Assembly (NCBI GenBank): GCA_012031335.1
Contig: JAAUTT010000206.1
Coordinates: 1-7,330, forward strand
Reading direction: 5' to 3'
DNA from: Bacteroidales bacterium
GTDB taxonomy: Bacteria; Bacteroidota; Bacteroidia; Bacteroidales; JAAUTT01
DNA: 7,330 bases
Shown here piece after piece: positions 5,543-7,330 of this stretch. Position 1 is the first letter of the stretch. Each line of letters opens with the position of its first letter. A program made the position numbers and the translations under genes. The notes below the pieces were generated by a model. The model saw only the letters and a program-made list of their open reading frames with translations, had not been told where the DNA came from and ran no database searches.

Positions 5543-6904
5543 TTAATATAAAAAATTGAGACCAATATAAACACCACTGTTACCATCTTCCTTATGTGCC
5601 GACAAGCCATAGGTAAATGAAACTACAAAATTTTGATTCATAGCAAAGTATAAACCAGCTCCATAACCCGAATGCCAGGATTCTTCGTTGCCTTTACTTA
5701 AATAATCTGCAGCCGCACTATTAGCTGTAAAACTGTATTTTCCTGTTACTTTTCCAAAATCGTAAAAACCTGCAAGTGCTATATAGAGATTTTGTTTCAT
5801 AATCATTTTACGGTAAAACTTCCAGCGTAATTCCAGGTTGCCGTATAAATAGTCTTCTCCCGTAACCCTGTTTCGTACTACTCCTCTTAAGGTTTTTGCT
5901 CCTCCTAATCCATCGCGGGTAATTGTTGAATTATAAATATAGGGAAGCATGTAAAATGGCATGGTACCCGATATTTTTTTCTGATAACTAAACCGGCAGG
6001 CAAGGTTTAAAATTTCGGGATATAGTGTAAAATACTGGCGATGGGTAATAATAAATTTACTGAAGGAATATTTTTTTGTACCAAAATCGGGTATTCCTCC
6101 AAGAATAAACGCTTCGGTCCAGATTCCCGACATAGGATTGGGTTCATTGTCACGCGTATCATAAACTAAACCAGCTTTAATGAAGGTGTTGTCGCCTCCG
6201 TTTTTCTGATCCTGAGTAATGATGCCCCAATCAACAAATTTATCATATAATAGGGCTGTATCGGGTAATATATCCTCCTTATCCAGTCCCTTATTCAATT
6301 TATCGATGTTAACGGTTGATATTTTATGGCCGAAATATTCGATTCCGGCAAACCAGCGAATTTTCCGTCCAAGTATATTTCCCTGAAAGTCAGCTTTCAT
6401 GTGGGTTACTCTTCGCTCGTGCCTGTAATACATGCGCGAAATATATTCAGAACTTTTTTGGTCTTCATAATTGGGATTATAGTATGATTCGAATCCGTTA
6501 AATCCATAAAAATCAAGTGCTTTTTCAGTAAAAAGATCGAACTGAAAGGTCGTCCTGATCTTGGGTATCAGGTATTCGGAATCGTAAATTACCTGATTGA
6601 TTCCGCTTCCCTTGGTTGTTCTCGACCATTCCAGAAATAGAGAATGTTTGTACATAGGATAGTTACTGCCATCGCCATAATCGTAGAAATTGGCCAGAGC
6701 CCCGTATTTGAAACCCAGGTCCGAATCGAAAGCTATAGCAGGCAAAGCTCCAAAATTAAAACCTGTTTTAGGTTTTTCTTTTTTAATGGAATCTGTAGTA
6801 TTTTGAGCCACAAGTGGAAAGCAAGACACCAGGATAAAGGTGAAAAGAGAAAAAGTTAATGATTTGCTAATTATGAAAATACGTTTTGTTTTGAAGCAGC
6901 TCAT
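5543..6904 (-). CDS. Omp85/BamA-like outer membrane beta-barrel protein, POTRA-less
   Basis: This is an intact 453-residue outer-membrane protein of the bacterial surface antigen (Omp85/D15) superfamily. Residues 9-33 form a signal peptide likely cut after LVA (before Gln34). The rest is rich in alternating aromatic/glycine strands and fits a 16-stranded barrel of about 400 residues. Omp85 features are AGLVYDTRDNEPNPMSGIW (about 244-262), the loop-6 motif TLRGVVRNR (LRG at 339-341), GNLELRWKF and LAGFYDFGKV. The last residues, VYIGLNFLY, have the aromatic C-terminus used for outer-membrane insertion. There is no room for POTRA domains, so it is unlikely to be BamA itself; related Bacteroidota proteins are usually uncharacterised. 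It lies 12 bp upstream of the hybrid kinase and likely shares its transcript. Substrate and function are unknown. A lipoprotein signal around LVSC28 is a weaker alternative. Confidence 0.82.
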   Translation of the reverse strand: MSCFKTKRIFIISKSLTFSLFTFILVSCFPLVAQNTTDSIKKEKPKTGFNFGALPAIAFDSDLGFKYGALANFYDYGDGSNYPMYKHSLFLEWSRTTKGSGINQVIYDSEYLIPKIRTTFQFDLFTEKALDFYGFNGFESYYNPNYEDQKSSEYISRMYYRHERRVTHMKADFQGNILGRKIRWFAGIEYFGHKISTVNIDKLNKGLDKEDILPDTALLYDKFVDWGIITQDQKNGGDNTFIKAGLVYDTRDNEPNPMSGIWTEAFILGGIPDFGTKKYSFSKFIITHRQYFTLYPEILNLACRFSYQKKISGTMPFYMLPYIYNSTITRDGLGGAKTLRGVVRNRVTGEDYLYGNLELRWKFYRKMIMKQNLYIALAGFYDFGKVTGKYSFTANSAAADYLSKGNEESWHSGYGAGLYFAMNQNFVVSFTYGLSAHKEDGNSGVYIGLNFLY

Positions 6905-7060
6905 TTTACATGTGTAGAAGTTATTGATCGTTATATTGTAAGTAAATTTAATATTAGTATTTTTATTTCCATACTTCTTTATGAACTAACTTAGTTTAAA
7001 TTTCATATCGCTCTTAAAGGTTTTATATTCAATAGAATTATAATTCAAAAAGTAAAATCG
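6905..7060. promoter_or_regulatory. Divergent intergenic promoter region, barrel gene versus acylase gene
   Basis: This 156-bp AT-rich gap separates two genes reading outward and contains no gene that I can see. The palindrome TAAATTTA at 6943-6950 matches the Bacteroidota -7 box (TAnnTTTG) at seven of eight positions on both strands, but no clear -33 TTTG lies at the right distance. Exact start sites cannot be assigned. Confidence 0.35.
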
Positions 7061-7330
7061 ATGATAAAAAAGGTCTTGATTTCCTTCTTCATTATAATTG
7101 CCTTGCTTATTTCAGGCATTTATGTATTAAGGTATTCTTTTTCAGAAAAGGCAGTACCCGATTATTCAAAACCTTTTCTTCTGGGGAAGATGCTCGATTC
7201 AGTACAGGTTTACCGCGATTCGTTTGCAATGCCGCATGTTTATGCCAACAACGTTTTGGATTTATACCGCGTTACAGGATATCTCACTGCCCAGGATCGG
7301 CTATGGCAAATGGATTTATTGCGACATGTT
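7061..7330 (+). CDS. Penicillin acylase family protein, N-terminal part, runs off right edge
   Basis: Ninety codons are open to the window end without a stop. The family comprises Ntn-hydrolases that cleave amide bonds of beta-lactam side chains, N-acyl-homoserine lactones or other acylated compounds, matured by autocleavage before a catalytic Ser. Residues 5-21 form a hydrophobic signal or anchor (VLISFFIIIALLISGIY) consistent with export. The family's N-terminal pattern follows: VQVYRDSFAMPHVYA (usual form V-x-RD-x-x-G-[IV]-PH-[IV]-x-A), then LYRVTGYLTAQDRLWQMDLL, the strongly conserved GY-x-x-AQDRLWQMD block. The usual Gly before x-PH is Ala here. The catalytic Ser and the spacer lie beyond 7330, so activity cannot be judged. 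The start ATG follows an AT-rich leader without a Shine-Dalgarno sequence. Confidence 0.9.
   Translation, partial: MIKKVLISFFIIIALLISGIYVLRYSFSEKAVPDYSKPFLLGKMLDSVQVYRDSFAMPHVYANNVLDLYRVTGYLTAQDRLWQMDLLRHV

Noticed and set aside
6316..6859. Two plus-strand ORFs opposite the barrel gene
   Set aside because: They are shadows of an intact, well-supported outer-membrane protein on the minus strand.
1..7330. Insertion sequence, phage, defence island or CRISPR array explaining the broken genes
   Set aside because: No transposase, integrase, terminal inverted repeats, target duplications or regular spacer repeats were seen; each break is a single-base indel.

Overview
The window looks like a piece of a Bacteroidota chromosome, probably Bacteroidales or Marinilabiliales-like. 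The base composition is AT-rich, recognisable Shine-Dalgarno sequences are missing before the starts, and TsaD, the SiaC-family protein and the PAS-rich hybrid kinase resemble Bacteroidota relatives. This assignment rests on recalled family sequences; no search was run.

Layout from left to right. (1) At 1-346, minus strand, is the 3' part of an ABC-2 type permease with two apparent frameshifts. It meets head-to-head, at about 332-346, a tsaD gene (plus strand, to 958) that has lost its first third or so. Both genes lose their 5' ends at one point, so this is a rearrangement breakpoint or a chimeric join. (2) At 955-1518, minus, is a MESH1-like single-domain (p)ppGpp hydrolase gene broken by three single-base indels. 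Its stop codon overlaps the tsaD stop within one TTAA. (3) A 190-bp AT-rich divergent intergenic region with three TTAAAAAG copies leads to an intact SiaC/DUF1987 regulatory phosphoprotein gene at 1709-2080, plus. (4) At 2098-5530, minus, is a very large cytoplasmic hybrid histidine kinase: six PAS domains, HisKA, HATPase and receiver, reconstructing to about 1144 residues. It is interrupted by four single-base frameshifts, at least three of them at short homopolymers. (5) At 5543-6904, minus and 12 bp upstream of the kinase, is an intact POTRA-less Omp85/BamA-like outer-membrane beta-barrel, probably first gene of a two-gene operon with the kinase. (6) After a divergent 156-bp intergenic region, the start of a penicillin-acylase-family gene runs off the right edge (7061-7330).

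Functional reading: the middle of the window is signalling-rich, with an alarmone hydrolase, a SiaC-type phosphoprotein and a multi-input hybrid kinase linked to an outer-membrane barrel. A working pathway joining them is inference only. The nine single-base indels, several at homopolymers and leaving all catalytic motifs intact, together with the tsaD/permease junction, make draft-quality or chimeric sequence a serious alternative to true gene decay. I see no convincing new mobile or defence system, no CRISPR array and no RNA gene.
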